Program-made: the position numbers and the translations under genes
The notes under the pieces: model-generated
Told to the model about the DNA's origin: nothing
Databases searched by the model: none
Seen by the model: the letters and a program-made list of their open reading frames with translations, nothing else
Part shown: in pieces, positions 42,588-51,521 of the stretch
Numbering within the stretch: the first letter of the stretch is position 1
Layout of the letters: every line of letters begins with the position of its first letter
Source: an uncultured Oscillospiraceae bacterium
GTDB taxonomy: Bacteria > Bacillota > Clostridia > Oscillospirales > Ruminococcaceae
NCBI GenBank assembly: GCA_910583935.1
Contig: CAJTZM010000001.1
Span: forward strand, 138,335 to 202,334
Reading direction: 5' to 3'
DNA: 64,000 nt

Positions 42588-45543
42588 TGCGTTTGGCCCT
42601 TTTTCCAAAAACGAAGCGATTGATTTTGAAGCGGTCACAGCATCCGGGATTTTTTTGATCAGCGGCCCCACTGGGGCAGGCAAAACAACCATTTTTGACG
42701 GGATATGCTTCGCTTTATATGGAGAGGCCAGCGGATCATTGCGGCAGAATGAAGATTTTAAAAGCGATTTTTCGGACCCCTCTGCCTGTTGCTTTGTCCG
42801 ATATACCTTCTCTGTTCGGGACAAAAGATTTGAGGTTTACCGTGCGCCTAAACAGAAAAAACAGAAGAAAAATGGAGAGATGGCCACAGCAGCAGCCAAA
42901 GCAGAGCTGGTCCTGCCGGATCAGACCATCGTTACAGGTCCTGCTGCCGTCAACGCCAGGCTAAAGGAGATTATAGGGCTTTCTGCCAAGCAGTTTAAGC
43001 AGATCACCATGCTGGCACAGGGCGATTTTCGGCGTTTTTTAGATGCATCCAGTGAAGAAAAAACGTTAATTTTTCGCCATATTTTTGATACGGAAAAGTT
43101 TGACCGCTTTACACTCTTTTTGGAGAAGGAGACGCAAAGGTCCTCTTCCCAAATGGAACGAGAGCAGCAAATGCTCGATTTTCACCTTAAATGCCTTACG
43201 AAACGGGAGGATAAAGCTTTTTCTCAGCTTTTGGAAACAGAATATCCGGTGGTTCCACGGATCTTAGATCGTCTCTCTGTTTTTTTAAAGGAAGACCAAG
43301 AAGCGCTTTCACAATGTCAAAAAAGGATATCCCAGCTCGAAAAGCAATGCGCTGGTTTGCATATTGAAGCACACCGGCTAAACAACCAGCGGCTGCGGGA
43401 TTTGGAAAAACGTAAAAGTGAATGGCAAGAGCTCTCCGCAAAAAAGCCGAAGATGCAGCGCTTACAAAAGCAAGTAAAGCTATTAAAAAATACAAAGGAG
43501 CTGCTTCCTCTCTGGCAAAAAAAAGAGGAAGAGTCCGAAGAAATCAAAACGCTGGAAAAAGCTTTGATGGAGAAGCAAGAGACCCTAGCTTCCCTTTTTG
43601 TAAAGCAGAAGCAAGCCCAAGAAAAAGCGGAAAAAGCAGGTATGGATCTGGCGGGAAAAGATGGCCTTCTTTCTGAAATCACATTTTTGCAAACGCTTTT
43701 CCCACTGCTTGAAGAACAGGAGGAACTGAATCGATCCATTGCAGAATGCCAAAAAAGCCTTTTGCAAACGGAGCAGGAGCTGGCTTTTTCCGATGTATTG
43801 ACCGCATACAATTTGCAGAAGGATATAGCAGCTAATCTAAAAAAGCAGGATGAAATTTTGCGGAGTATGACGCATGCTATAAAAGAAAAAGAACAGATGA
43901 CGGTCCTTTTTCGCCGCCAAAAAGAACAATATTTGTCCCTTTATGCCCTTTTTTTTGACGCGCAGGCCGGCATTCTCGCCTCAAAATTAGAAAACGGCGT
44001 CCCTTGTCCGGTTTGCGGCAGCCGGGAGCATCCGCATCCCGCTGCGCTGCAAAGCCACCCTCCAACCCAGGAGGAGCTCCGCGCGGCCCACGATGCAGCA
44101 GAGAAAACGGCTCAGCAGCTGGCTGCTTTAAAACTGCAGATAGAGAAAATAAGCAGCGATTCTGAGAAAAGCCTTTTTCCTTTACAGGAAATTATTCAGA
44201 AAAATGAAACAGAACAAAGGGAATTACTGACAAATGCAATGAAAAAAACTTCCCTTTTACAAAAGCAGTCCCAAATACAGCTTTATGATTTAAAAAGCTC
44301 ACTTCAGGAAAAGAGGACTGCGCTATCCCATCCGCCGGATTTACCAGATCAGGATGCCGTTCAAAGATTTGTCGAAAACAGCCGCCGCCGTCAACAATCG
44401 AATCAAAGCGTTTTGGCGCTGCAGCAAAAAAGGTTAGAAGCACTAATGAAAAAGCTGCCCGCCAAGGTTCAGTCTAAGGAGGATCTGACGAGCAAAGTCA
44501 TGCAGCTTCAGTCATCTATCGCACTTTTGGAAGCTTCAGCAGAAAAAACGCAGAAGGATCTACAGGAAATCCAATCGCAGATCCGACTTTCTCATCAGTC
44601 GATAGATGATAGCAAAGCCCGAATCGAAACGCTTCGAAAAAAGAGCGAATTGACACAATCTCATTTTTTTGCCACTCTTTCTTCCCTTTTTCCCCAGGGC
44701 CAGGATGATTTTTTAGACGCCTGCGCCCAAATTGGGCAAATTCCAGCAATGGAAGCAGAGCTTGAGCATTATAAGCTTACTGCTACCTCTCTGTCCGGGC
44801 AAATTCGCCAGCTACAGGAGCAGACAAATCATGTAAAGCAAATAGACATTACAGAATTACTGAGACAGGAGCGGAGATTTCAAGAACAAATTCAAAAAGA
44901 ACGGGAGTGCGCTTCTTCCGTTCAGCTTCGTTTGCGTAACGATACGGCACATTTCGAGGAAATTCAGTCGTCCTATCAGGCGATTGAAAAGGTGGAGGCG
45001 CACTACCGGCAGGTCAACGAGCTTTTTCGAATCGCCAGTGGAAATAATGCGCAGCGGATATCCTTTGAGCGTTATGTTCTGGGATTTTATTTCGACGCTA
45101 TTGTCTCTTTTGCCAACCATCGGCTGGAAACATTGAGTGAGGGCCGGTATGTCCTGTGTCGGAAAAAAGACAGGGAGAAGTTTGGCCGCTCCTCCGGGTT
45201 GGATCTGGAGGTTCTAGATCAATACAGTGGAAAAAAACGTCCTACCTCTACCCTTTCCGGCGGAGAGTCCTTCAAAACAGCTTTAGCCCTGGCTCTTAGT
45301 CTGGCGGATGTTGTACAGATGTTTGCCGGCGGTATTGTGATTGACACAATGTTTATTGATGAAGGGTTTGGTTCATTGGATTCGGAATCTCTAAAAAATG
45401 CGGTCGATACGCTCCTTGCGCTTGGTAACGGCGATCGCCTGGTAGGGATTATTTCCCATGTGCCGCAGCTCAAGGAGCAGATCAACCGCCAAATTCAGGT
45501 ACTGCCTGATTATAATGGGAGTACCATAAAAATACAGGCTTAG
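42562..45543 (+). CDS. sbcC: Nuclease ATPase subunit SbcC (Rad50-like)
   Basis: 993-residue SMC-like ATPase. N-terminal Walker A is SGPTGAGKTTIFDGI (about 35-49). A long coiled coil (about 190-870) is interrupted by the zinc hook CPVCGSREHPHP. The C-terminal signature LSGGESFKTALALALSLADV and Walker B TMFIDEGFGSLD close the ATPase. It pairs with SbcD to open hairpins and process stalled forks. The ATG at 42562 follows GGGAGGTGA inside the 3' end of sbcD. A 143-residue unknown protein gene starts 14 bases after its stop, probably in the same transcript. Confidence 0.95.
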   Translation: MKPIRLEFNAFGPFSKNEAIDFEAVTASGIFLISGPTGAGKTTIFDGICFALYGEASGSLRQNEDFKSDFSDPSACCFVRYTFSVRDKRFEVYRAPKQKKQKKNGEMATAAAKAELVLPDQTIVTGPAAVNARLKEIIGLSAKQFKQITMLAQGDFRRFLDASSEEKTLIFRHIFDTEKFDRFTLFLEKETQRSSSQMEREQQMLDFHLKCLTKREDKAFSQLLETEYPVVPRILDRLSVFLKEDQEALSQCQKRISQLEKQCAGLHIEAHRLNNQRLRDLEKRKSEWQELSAKKPKMQRLQKQVKLLKNTKELLPLWQKKEEESEEIKTLEKALMEKQETLASLFVKQKQAQEKAEKAGMDLAGKDGLLSEITFLQTLFPLLEEQEELNRSIAECQKSLLQTEQELAFSDVLTAYNLQKDIAANLKKQDEILRSMTHAIKEKEQMTVLFRRQKEQYLSLYALFFDAQAGILASKLENGVPCPVCGSREHPHPAALQSHPPTQEELRAAHDAAEKTAQQLAALKLQIEKISSDSEKSLFPLQEIIQKNETEQRELLTNAMKKTSLLQKQSQIQLYDLKSSLQEKRTALSHPPDLPDQDAVQRFVENSRRRQQSNQSVLALQQKRLEALMKKLPAKVQSKEDLTSKVMQLQSSIALLEASAEKTQKDLQEIQSQIRLSHQSIDDSKARIETLRKKSELTQSHFFATLSSLFPQGQDDFLDACAQIGQIPAMEAELEHYKLTATSLSGQIRQLQEQTNHVKQIDITELLRQERRFQEQIQKERECASSVQLRLRNDTAHFEEIQSSYQAIEKVEAHYRQVNELFRIASGNNAQRISFERYVLGFYFDAIVSFANHRLETLSEGRYVLCRKKDREKFGRSSGLDLEVLDQYSGKKRPTSTLSGGESFKTALALALSLADVVQMFAGGIVIDTMFIDEGFGSLDSESLKNAVDTLLALGNGDRLVGIISHVPQLKEQINRQIQVLPDYNGSTIKIQA

Positions 45544-45557
45544 CGGAGGGATGTAAA

Positions 45558-45989
45558 ATGAAAACGATCGATGAATACTCCTACCAGTGCGGCGTCATTG
45601 ACTGCTTTAACGAGATGGTTCGGGCCGGATTGAAAAAAATTGCTTTGAGCCATCCGACTGATTCTGTAATACAGCGAGATGACCTGCTCCCCTTTTCCCG
45701 GGAAATATGCCGAAAATACAAAACGCAATTTTATGTCGAGGATGATCCGCTGATCACAGACCTGTTTCCAGTGTCGTTGAATCGGGGAAAATACAATATC
45801 ATCTTTTATAAGGATGCGGCGGAGCTTCAGGAATATCTGGATATCAAGTCAGAAAAAAAGCGGCTTCTCACAAAAAATCTATATTGCGGTAAGGCCCGAA
45901 CAGAAATTGCCCTCCGTTTTGGAAGACTTCTTTCCTATCCGGATGAAGGAATTCTCCATCTGATACAGGAAAATCGGGAATTAGAATAA
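45558..45989 (+). CDS. Unrecognised 143-residue protein in the sbcDC operon
   Basis: I do not recognise the family. The protein is soluble and mixed alpha/beta in appearance, without signal or membrane segments. Notable parts are the N-terminal MKTIDEYSYQCGVIDCFNEM (two Cys), a Pro/Asp-rich middle (EDDPLITDLFPVSL) and a charged C-terminal half with GKARTEIALRFGRLLSYPDEGI, where an NLYCG precedes it. GGAGGGATG precedes the ATG and the gene starts 14 bases after sbcC, so cotranscription is likely and a bidirectional terminator follows. That placement suggests, but does not prove, a link to DNA repair. Confidence 0.8.
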   Translation: MKTIDEYSYQCGVIDCFNEMVRAGLKKIALSHPTDSVIQRDDLLPFSREICRKYKTQFYVEDDPLITDLFPVSLNRGKYNIIFYKDAAELQEYLDIKSEKKRLLTKNLYCGKARTEIALRFGRLLSYPDEGILHLIQENRELE

Positions 45990-46019
45990 AATCATTTTTC
46001 TCCCGCTGTTTTGACAGAA

Positions 46020-46075
46020 AAAACCTTCTGATTTTATAAGCCGCGTTCTGCCGCCAAACAAAATCAGAAGGTTTT
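46020..46075. terminator. Bidirectional terminator after the sbcDC operon
   Basis: Perfect 16-base arms AAAACCTTCTGATTTT and AAAATCAGAAGGTTTT around a 24-base loop, serving the rightward sbcDC operon and the leftward DUF362 gene. Confidence 0.88.
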
Positions 46076-46097
46076 ATGTGCCTGCTTGTAGAATCTT

Positions 46098-47231
46098 TTA
46101 TTTTACGGTAATCAGCTCATACGCACGGGTGCCAAGCCCAATTTTTTCTGCATGCTCCAGACAGGTTTTCCATTCAGATTCTGGTGTAGAATTGGTAAAA
46201 TGATCGTGATGATCGACAAAATCGGCCCTCGCCATATTTTTTGCCAGTTGTCCGCCCGGCAGGGGATCAGCAGCCATACAGGCGTCAACGCAGGCCTGAT
46301 CCAACGCCAGCGGATCAAAGGATGCGAACATCCCGATATTCGGCAGAATCGGCAGGTCATTTTCGCAATGGCAGTCACAATTGGGCGATACGTCAACTAC
46401 TAGGGAAATGTGAAAACAGGGCCGGCCGTCCACAACTGCTTTTGTATATTCAGCCATCCGGCAGTTTAAATCGGAAAGGGCGGCGCTGCTGTCAAAAGAA
46501 ATCGCATCAAAATTACAGGAGCCAAGACAACGGCCACATCCAACACAATTTTCCTGATTTACCCACATTTTTTTGCTGTCAGCATCAAACGTTAAACCGT
46601 TGTTTGCGCATTCCTGCTGGCAGCGGCGGCATCCGCGGCATTTCTCACGATTAATACTGGGCTTGCCGTCTTTATGCTGATCCTTTTTACCGGCACGAGA
46701 GCCGCATCCCATGCCGATATTCTTGATTGCTCCGCCAAAACCAGTCATCTCATGCCCTTTAAAATGGGTAAGACTGATAAAAACATCCGCATCCATAATA
46801 GCGCGCCCAATTTTCGCCTCTTGGATGTATTCTCCTCCCTTTACCGGAACAGAAACATCATCCGTCCCTTTCAGTCCGTCTCCGATTAAAATTGGGCAGC
46901 CGACCGTCAGCGGCGTAAATCCGTTTTCCCATGCGCAATACAGGTGCTCCAACGCGTTTTTACGGCTACCAGGATACAACGTATTGCAATCAGTCAAAAA
47001 GGGATGGCCACCTAATTCTTTTACCACATCAGCTACTGCTTTTGCATAATTGGGCCGCAGAAAGCTGATATTCCCCAGTTCACCAAAATGCATTTTTATC
47101 GCTGCAAATTTGCCATCCATTTCAATTTTATGAATTCCTGCCGCTTTAATCAATTTTTTGAGCTTAGCTGGCAGGCCGTCGCCAAAAGCTTCTGTATGAA
47201 AGTCGGTAAAATAAACCTTAGCCTTTTCCAT
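46098..47231 (-). CDS. DUF362 protein with two 4Fe-4S ferredoxin motifs
   Basis: 377 residues. A DUF362 domain (about 1-180 and 290-377) has KMHFGELGN, LTDCNTLYPGSRKNA and THFKGHEMTGFGGAIKNIGMG. Inserted at about 190-250 are two clusters CxxCxxCxxxC: CRGCRRCQQEC and CVGCGRCLGSC, a classical dicluster ferredoxin. Such proteins are widespread in anaerobes and their function is unknown; electron transfer is inferred. Extra Cys and His occur in SPNCDCHCEND. The ATG at 47231 follows ATAGGAGGAA; the open frame's earlier start (47276) lacks a ribosome site. It is monocistronic. Confidence 0.88.
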   Translation of the reverse strand: MEKAKVYFTDFHTEAFGDGLPAKLKKLIKAAGIHKIEMDGKFAAIKMHFGELGNISFLRPNYAKAVADVVKELGGHPFLTDCNTLYPGSRKNALEHLYCAWENGFTPLTVGCPILIGDGLKGTDDVSVPVKGGEYIQEAKIGRAIMDADVFISLTHFKGHEMTGFGGAIKNIGMGCGSRAGKKDQHKDGKPSINREKCRGCRRCQQECANNGLTFDADSKKMWVNQENCVGCGRCLGSCNFDAISFDSSAALSDLNCRMAEYTKAVVDGRPCFHISLVVDVSPNCDCHCENDLPILPNIGMFASFDPLALDQACVDACMAADPLPGGQLAKNMARADFVDHHDHFTNSTPESEWKTCLEHAEKIGLGTRAYELITVK

Positions 47232-47376
47232 TTGGTTTCCTCCTATTTCATTTGTAAGTTTCTTATAAGATGACATATATTGACTCTATTGTCAATCATT
47301 TTTAGAAAATCATGCCAAATTTTTGTAACATGGCTTTATCAAACCCACGTTTTCAAGAAATAATGATAAAAATCTC

Positions 47377-47405
47377 TTGAGAAAACATTCTTTATATAGT
47401 AGTAT
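47377..47405 (+). promoter_or_regulatory. Promoter of the TrmH-like methyltransferase gene
   Basis: TTGAGA (47377-47382), 17-base spacer, TAGTAT (47400-47405). The AAAGGGAG site and ATG follow within 50 bases. Confidence 0.6.
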
Positions 47406-47454
47406 AAGGGATTGTAGTAATAAAAAGTATTGTAAACGAGAAAGGGAGCATAGA

Positions 47455-48177
47455 ATGGATTTAAAAAAATACAAACATGAAGCCGCTTATTCCTATACAT
47501 TGGGAATGGCGCCTACGCTTGAACTGATTCAGTACCATAGAGAAGCAATCGACAAGGTTTATGTCCATCCGGACTATGTACCCCGTGACGAATCATACAA
47601 TATTTTTGAGGTATGCAGCAGCCAAGATCTTCCCTGGGAGGTAAATAAAAAAGTCTTTGACCGGCTTTCGGCCAAAGAAAATGTTTATGTTATTGGCGTA
47701 TTCAGCAAATATTCTGCACCGGTTGCTGCGGACCAACCACACATCGTTCTGGTTAATCCAAGCAATTCTGGAAATTTAGGTACAATTATCCGCACTGGCG
47801 TTGGTTTTGGATTAAAAAATCTGGCGATTATCCGCCCAGCGGTAGATCCTTATGATCCAAAGACCATTCGTTCTTCTATGGGCGCATTGTTTCATATCAA
47901 TCTTTCCTTTTTTGCTTCCTTCCAAGAATATCAAGAGCAATTTTTCGCACACAGAATTTACTCCTTCATGTTAAAAGGGCAAAAAAGTCTGCGGGAGCTT
48001 CATCCGCCTTTTCCTCCGCTTTTTTCACTGGTTTTTGGGAACGAGGCGACTGGCCTGCCAGATTGCTTTTTAGATTATGGAGAGAGCATTATCATCCGTC
48101 ACAGCCATGCAATTGATTCTTTAAATTTGTCCATCGCATTCGGAATTGCTGCTCACACTTTTTCTCAGTGTGAATAA
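47455..48177 (+). CDS. SpoU/TrmH-family RNA 2'-O-methyltransferase
   Basis: 240 residues. Residues 1-95 form a divergent substrate-binding region; residues about 98-240 form the SPOUT knot with its three motifs: NPSNSGNLGTIIRTGVGFG, LVFGNEATGLPD and HSHAIDSLNLSIAFGIAAH. It methylates ribose in rRNA or tRNA using SAM; the target position cannot be inferred. The ATG at 47455 follows AAAGGGAG. An in-frame start further upstream would overlap the promoter. It is convergent with spoIIIAB across a terminator. Confidence 0.9.
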   Translation: MDLKKYKHEAAYSYTLGMAPTLELIQYHREAIDKVYVHPDYVPRDESYNIFEVCSSQDLPWEVNKKVFDRLSAKENVYVIGVFSKYSAPVAADQPHIVLVNPSNSGNLGTIIRTGVGFGLKNLAIIRPAVDPYDPKTIRSSMGALFHINLSFFASFQEYQEQFFAHRIYSFMLKGQKSLRELHPPFPPLFSLVFGNEATGLPDCFLDYGESIIIRHSHAIDSLNLSIAFGIAAHTFSQCE

Positions 48178-48208
48178 AGCCGGCGAAGCAGGTTTTCGCC
48201 GGGCTTTT
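48177..48208. terminator. Terminator between trmH-like gene and spoIIIAB
   Basis: AGCCGGCGAA pairs with TTCGCCGGGCT (one bulged G), followed by TTTT rightward. On the leftward strand it also follows the spoIIIAB stop. Confidence 0.75.
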
Positions 48209-48216
48209 CCATACTG

Positions 48217-48723
48217 TTACCAAAATAAAATTACCAGCGCCAGACCTCCCATGAGACCTAGAGACTGATATAGCTTTCCGCTGGTTTGATATCGCTGTGC
48301 CGCCGCATCCCGCTGGATCTGTAAACGATTTTCTAAAAGATTCAGTTGATCTAACTGGCCTTGTAAACCAGTACTGCCCAAAATTCCCCCTAAATCGATT
48401 AAAATTTGCCGGTCCTCGCTGTTTAATGCATCGGATCGCTCTGCCAGTAAGCTTTTTTGCCATGCATCAGGAAAAACCTCCCCCTGTTTATAGAAATCCA
48501 GGCAGGTCGAAAGAAAAGGAAGATTTTTTACTGCTTTTCTAGAAACCGCCTCTTGCAAAATGCGCGCTGGCTCTGCCATGGTAAAAACAAGCTGTGCTTT
48601 AAAAAATTCTATTAGGGATATGGCAGCTTCCAACTGCTGCACTCGCTTGTTCATCTGTGCCGACGCCCATCGGCCAATCGATAAACAAGCTGTTGCCGCC
48701 AGAAAAAAACCGATCCATCTCAT
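48217..48723 (-). CDS. spoIIIAB: Stage III sporulation protein SpoIIIAB
   Basis: 168 residues with membrane helices at each end (about 3-20 and 148-167) and a helical middle rich in Leu and Gln. The layout and blocks RVQQLEAAISLIEFFKAQL, LTM-like VFTMAEPARILQEA and LLENRLQIQRDAAAQR match SpoIIIAB, a GspF-like component of the sporulation channel complex in the forespore outer membrane. It begins inside the 3' end of spoIIIAA. The genes for AC to AH, normally immediately downstream, are absent: the convergent methyltransferase gene lies 40 bases away. Confidence 0.88.
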   Translation of the reverse strand: MRWIGFFLAATACLSIGRWASAQMNKRVQQLEAAISLIEFFKAQLVFTMAEPARILQEAVSRKAVKNLPFLSTCLDFYKQGEVFPDAWQKSLLAERSDALNSEDRQILIDLGGILGSTGLQGQLDQLNLLENRLQIQRDAAAQRYQTSGKLYQSLGLMGGLALVILFW

Positions 48724-49672
48724 ACTTCATTTCCTCCTGATTAATCCATTGCCTGATTTTTCCCGCATTCTCCTGCCCATCGAGGATCACAACTGTACTA
48801 AAGGACCCCATCCGCAGTAAATTTACAATTGCAGGCTTTTGGCACAGATCCTGAAAACTTCTGGCATGTACGGTTGCTGCTATCGTCACACCTGACGCCA
48901 TAGCCATTGCGATAGGGGGCACCTCGCTTTCCTGGCCAATTTCGTCGCAAAATATCATATGAGGAGATAATGTTCGTACCGCAATAGAAATTCCGTCGCT
49001 TTTCGCGATACCATTGAGCACATCGGTACAGAAGCCTATATTGTTTTGTGGATATCCTCCTACTAAAGCTGCAATTTCTTCCCGTTCGTCTATCAAAACA
49101 ATTTTTCGTATCCTCCCTTTCCACATGCTTCCCAGCTGGCGCGCAAGATCTCGTAAGATCGTTGTTTTTCCGCTGGCAGGAGGACCGGCCAGCAAAATCC
49201 CGCCGGCTCCATCCCAATACCGGAGGACTTCGTCCGCTACCCCAAAAACCTGGTGTGCAATTCGAATATTGATAGAGGAAATTTCCCTCATGCCCGCCAG
49301 TTTTCCCTCCTGATAGACGCCTGTCCCACAAATTCCGGCACGATGGCCTCCGGTCAGGGTAACGAATCCATTTTTTAGCTCGTTTTGATGGGTATGAACC
49401 GAATAGCTGCAAATTGCCCGAAAGCATTCTTCCAGCATTTCCCGCTGAACAAAAAAGCTGTTTTGATCTGGAAAATTTTTGATCTCCCCTGTTCGTGACA
49501 GAAATTGTCCTCTGGTCCCTGTCTGAAGATATAATGGCTGTCCCAATCGCAGGCGAATTTCCCGGACCTTCTTTTGCAGCTCCGGGTCTAAAGTGCCTAA
49601 AACCCGGCGGAATGGTTCAGGTAAGATGGATATAACGTTTTTAAAAGGGTTGTCTTTTTTAGGTTCGTCCAT
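48599..49672 (-). CDS. spoIIIAA: Stage III sporulation protein SpoIIIAA, C-terminally extended
   Basis: 357 residues; the usual length is about 305-320. A secretion-ATPase-like protein of the SpoIIIA-SpoIIQ channel built during engulfment. Walker A is AGPPASGKT (162-170), and the ATPase core has VLIDEREEIA and PHMIFCDEIG, ending with the conserved AAIVHARS-like ATVHARSFQDL. Residues from about 320 read through the first 125 bases of spoIIIAB in another frame, giving a tail without family similarity. The likely ancestral stop was near the ATGAGATGG that begins spoIIIAB. A CATAAAAT about 30 bases upstream of the start resembles a sigma-E -10, but I see no matching -35. Confidence 0.88.
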   Translation of the reverse strand: MDEPKKDNPFKNVISILPEPFRRVLGTLDPELQKKVREIRLRLGQPLYLQTGTRGQFLSRTGEIKNFPDQNSFFVQREMLEECFRAICSYSVHTHQNELKNGFVTLTGGHRAGICGTGVYQEGKLAGMREISSINIRIAHQVFGVADEVLRYWDGAGGILLAGPPASGKTTILRDLARQLGSMWKGRIRKIVLIDEREEIAALVGGYPQNNIGFCTDVLNGIAKSDGISIAVRTLSPHMIFCDEIGQESEVPPIAMAMASGVTIAATVHARSFQDLCQKPAIVNLLRMGSFSTVVILDGQENAGKIRQWINQEEMKYEMDRFFSGGNSLFIDWPMGVGTDEQASAAVGSCHIPNRIF

Positions 49673-49742
49673 CTTTCACACTCCTTTGTTCCATTTTATG
49701 AAGGCCTGTGGAAAAAAAGAACCATACTGCCAGAGTATAATG

Positions 49743-49779
49743 AAAAGGCTGGCATTCTATGAACGCCAGCCTCTTTTTA
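49743..49779. terminator. Hairpin terminator between spoIIIAA and the COG2509 gene
   Basis: AGGCTGGC and GCCAGCCT arms around an 11-base loop, with AAAA and TTTTT outer flanks. Read leftward it can end the COG2509 transcript before spoIIIAA. Confidence 0.7.
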
Positions 49780-49847
49780 TCGGATAGTATGGCAATCTGT
49801 CGTGGATTCACTGAGCTAGAACAGAAATTCTACCTGGGGATAAACGT

Positions 49848-51449
49848 CTATTTTTCTATCGGTGCGTATTGCGCCATGATATGCTGTGCTACCCGAATTC
49901 CGTCTACCGCCGCGCTGACGATACCGCCGGCATATCCGGCTCCCTCTCCGCAGGGATACAATCCTTTCAGTCCCGGCGACTGTAAATTCTCTTCCCGCAG
50001 GATCCGCACCGGTGAAGATGTTCGGGTTTCTACACCGGTTAAAAAAGCGTTAGAGCCGGAAAAACCTGGGATGCGCCGCTCAAATTTTTTTAAACCTGCG
50101 CAAAGCATCCGATTGATTGAATTTGGGAAAAGGCGATTCAGCTGGTAAGCGCGGACACCAAGCGCATAGGTTGGTTCCAGCTGGTCCGGCAGAGCAGGGA
50201 TACCATTTTCTAAAAAACTTTTAGCAGTCTGGCCTGGAGCGATATAGTTTCCTCCGCCGGCCAAAAAGGCTGCCTGCTCCAAATTGCGTTGAAATGAGAT
50301 GCCATCCTGAGGTTTTTTCCCAAAATCTGAACCATCTACCGAAACCACCAGCGCTGCATTGGCGTTTTTTCCGTCTCGGGCGTATTCACTCATCCCATTG
50401 GTTACAACGGTGTTTTGCTCAGAAGAAGAAGGAACGACCATTCCGCCGGGACACATGCAGAAGGTATAGACCCCCCTTTCTCCTTCCCGGTAGGAAAATT
50501 GGTACTCTCCTTTGTCCAAAGCCGGATGACCAGCAAATTTTCCATATAACCCTTGGTCAACAACTGTTTGCAGCTGCTCAATGCGTACGCCAACTGAAAA
50601 GGCTTTGGAAATCATCGGAATTTCTCGCTTCAACAACACCGAAAAAGTATCTCTCGCACTGTGTCCAATTGCCATAATCAGCTGATCGCAGGGAATGCTT
50701 TCTCCATTTGCCGTCACACCAGCCAGCTTTCCGTTGCGGATCAATAGGTCCTGCACCTGTGTGCCGAACAGAATTTCGCCTCCCAGGCGTTCAATTTGAT
50801 GGCGCATATTCTTTACAACCATCCGCAATTGATCGGTTCCAATATGGGGTTTGGAACGCTGCAAAATCTCAGAAGGTGCGCCAAATTTCGTCAACTGTTC
50901 CATAACATACTCACATCTGGGATCGTGGATTCGGGTGGTCAGCTTGCCGTCAGAGAAGGTGCCAGCACCGCCTTCTCCAAACTGTACGTTGGTTTTGGTG
51001 TCTAGCACCCCAGATTTCCAGAAACCTTCTACCGCCAGCACGCGGGTATCCACATCCATTCCGCGCTCCAATACCATTGGGCAATATCCGTGCTGTGCCA
51101 ACAAAAGCGCCGCAAACATCCCAGCAGGGCCAAATCCCGCGATAACCGGGCGATGAGACATTAAGCGGCTGCCAAGAGAAATATCCAGAGAATACTTTTT
51201 TCGCAAAGAGCCGTTCGACAAATGGGCGTCCCGCAAAACGCTTTCCTCATCCTGATCTTCTTTTAGCGCAACACCAACCGAATAAACAAGCTTGATTTTA
51301 TTGGAGTGCCGCGCATCGATTGAATTTTTAACTGGATACACGGAAACAACATTCTGGGGATTGATCTTCAGCTGTTTATAAGCCAGCTGAGCCGCTTTTT
51401 CAAACGAATCATCCAAATCAATTTGTATCCCGCTCAAAACAATTGCCAT
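49848..51449 (-). CDS. Uncharacterised FAD-dependent dehydrogenase (COG2509)
   Basis: 533 residues. The N-terminal ~95 residues form a small separate domain (ILSGIQIDLDDSF-like). The FAD-binding Rossmann motif is VIAGFGPAGMFAALLLAQ (about 108-125), with QFGEGGAGTFSDGKLTTR and the C-terminal GLYPCGEGAGYAGGIVSAAVDG also typical of COG2509. The reaction is unknown. The ATG at 51449 follows GAAGGAGGCGAGG at close spacing. It lies between terminators of its own and of the cdaA-cdaR operon, so its transcription is probably independent, with the promoter not obvious. Confidence 0.86.
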   Translation of the reverse strand: MAIVLSGIQIDLDDSFEKAAQLAYKQLKINPQNVVSVYPVKNSIDARHSNKIKLVYSVGVALKEDQDEESVLRDAHLSNGSLRKKYSLDISLGSRLMSHRPVIAGFGPAGMFAALLLAQHGYCPMVLERGMDVDTRVLAVEGFWKSGVLDTKTNVQFGEGGAGTFSDGKLTTRIHDPRCEYVMEQLTKFGAPSEILQRSKPHIGTDQLRMVVKNMRHQIERLGGEILFGTQVQDLLIRNGKLAGVTANGESIPCDQLIMAIGHSARDTFSVLLKREIPMISKAFSVGVRIEQLQTVVDQGLYGKFAGHPALDKGEYQFSYREGERGVYTFCMCPGGMVVPSSSEQNTVVTNGMSEYARDGKNANAALVVSVDGSDFGKKPQDGISFQRNLEQAAFLAGGGNYIAPGQTAKSFLENGIPALPDQLEPTYALGVRAYQLNRLFPNSINRMLCAGLKKFERRIPGFSGSNAFLTGVETRTSSPVRILREENLQSPGLKGLYPCGEGAGYAGGIVSAAVDGIRVAQHIMAQYAPIEK

Positions 51450-51468
51450 GTCCTCGCCTCCTTCTCTC

Positions 51469-51507
51469 AAAAAAACGCCTGAACAGTCACCTGTTCAAAC
51501 GTTTTTT
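51469..51507 (-). terminator. Terminator of the cdaA-cdaR operon
   Basis: AAAAAACG-TGAACAG pairs with CTGTTCA-CGTTTTTT, with a two-base internal mismatch, and lies 15 bases after the cdaR stop. It is immediately upstream of the COG2509 ribosome site. Confidence 0.85.
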
Positions 51508-51521
51508 GCATGCGAAAAAAA

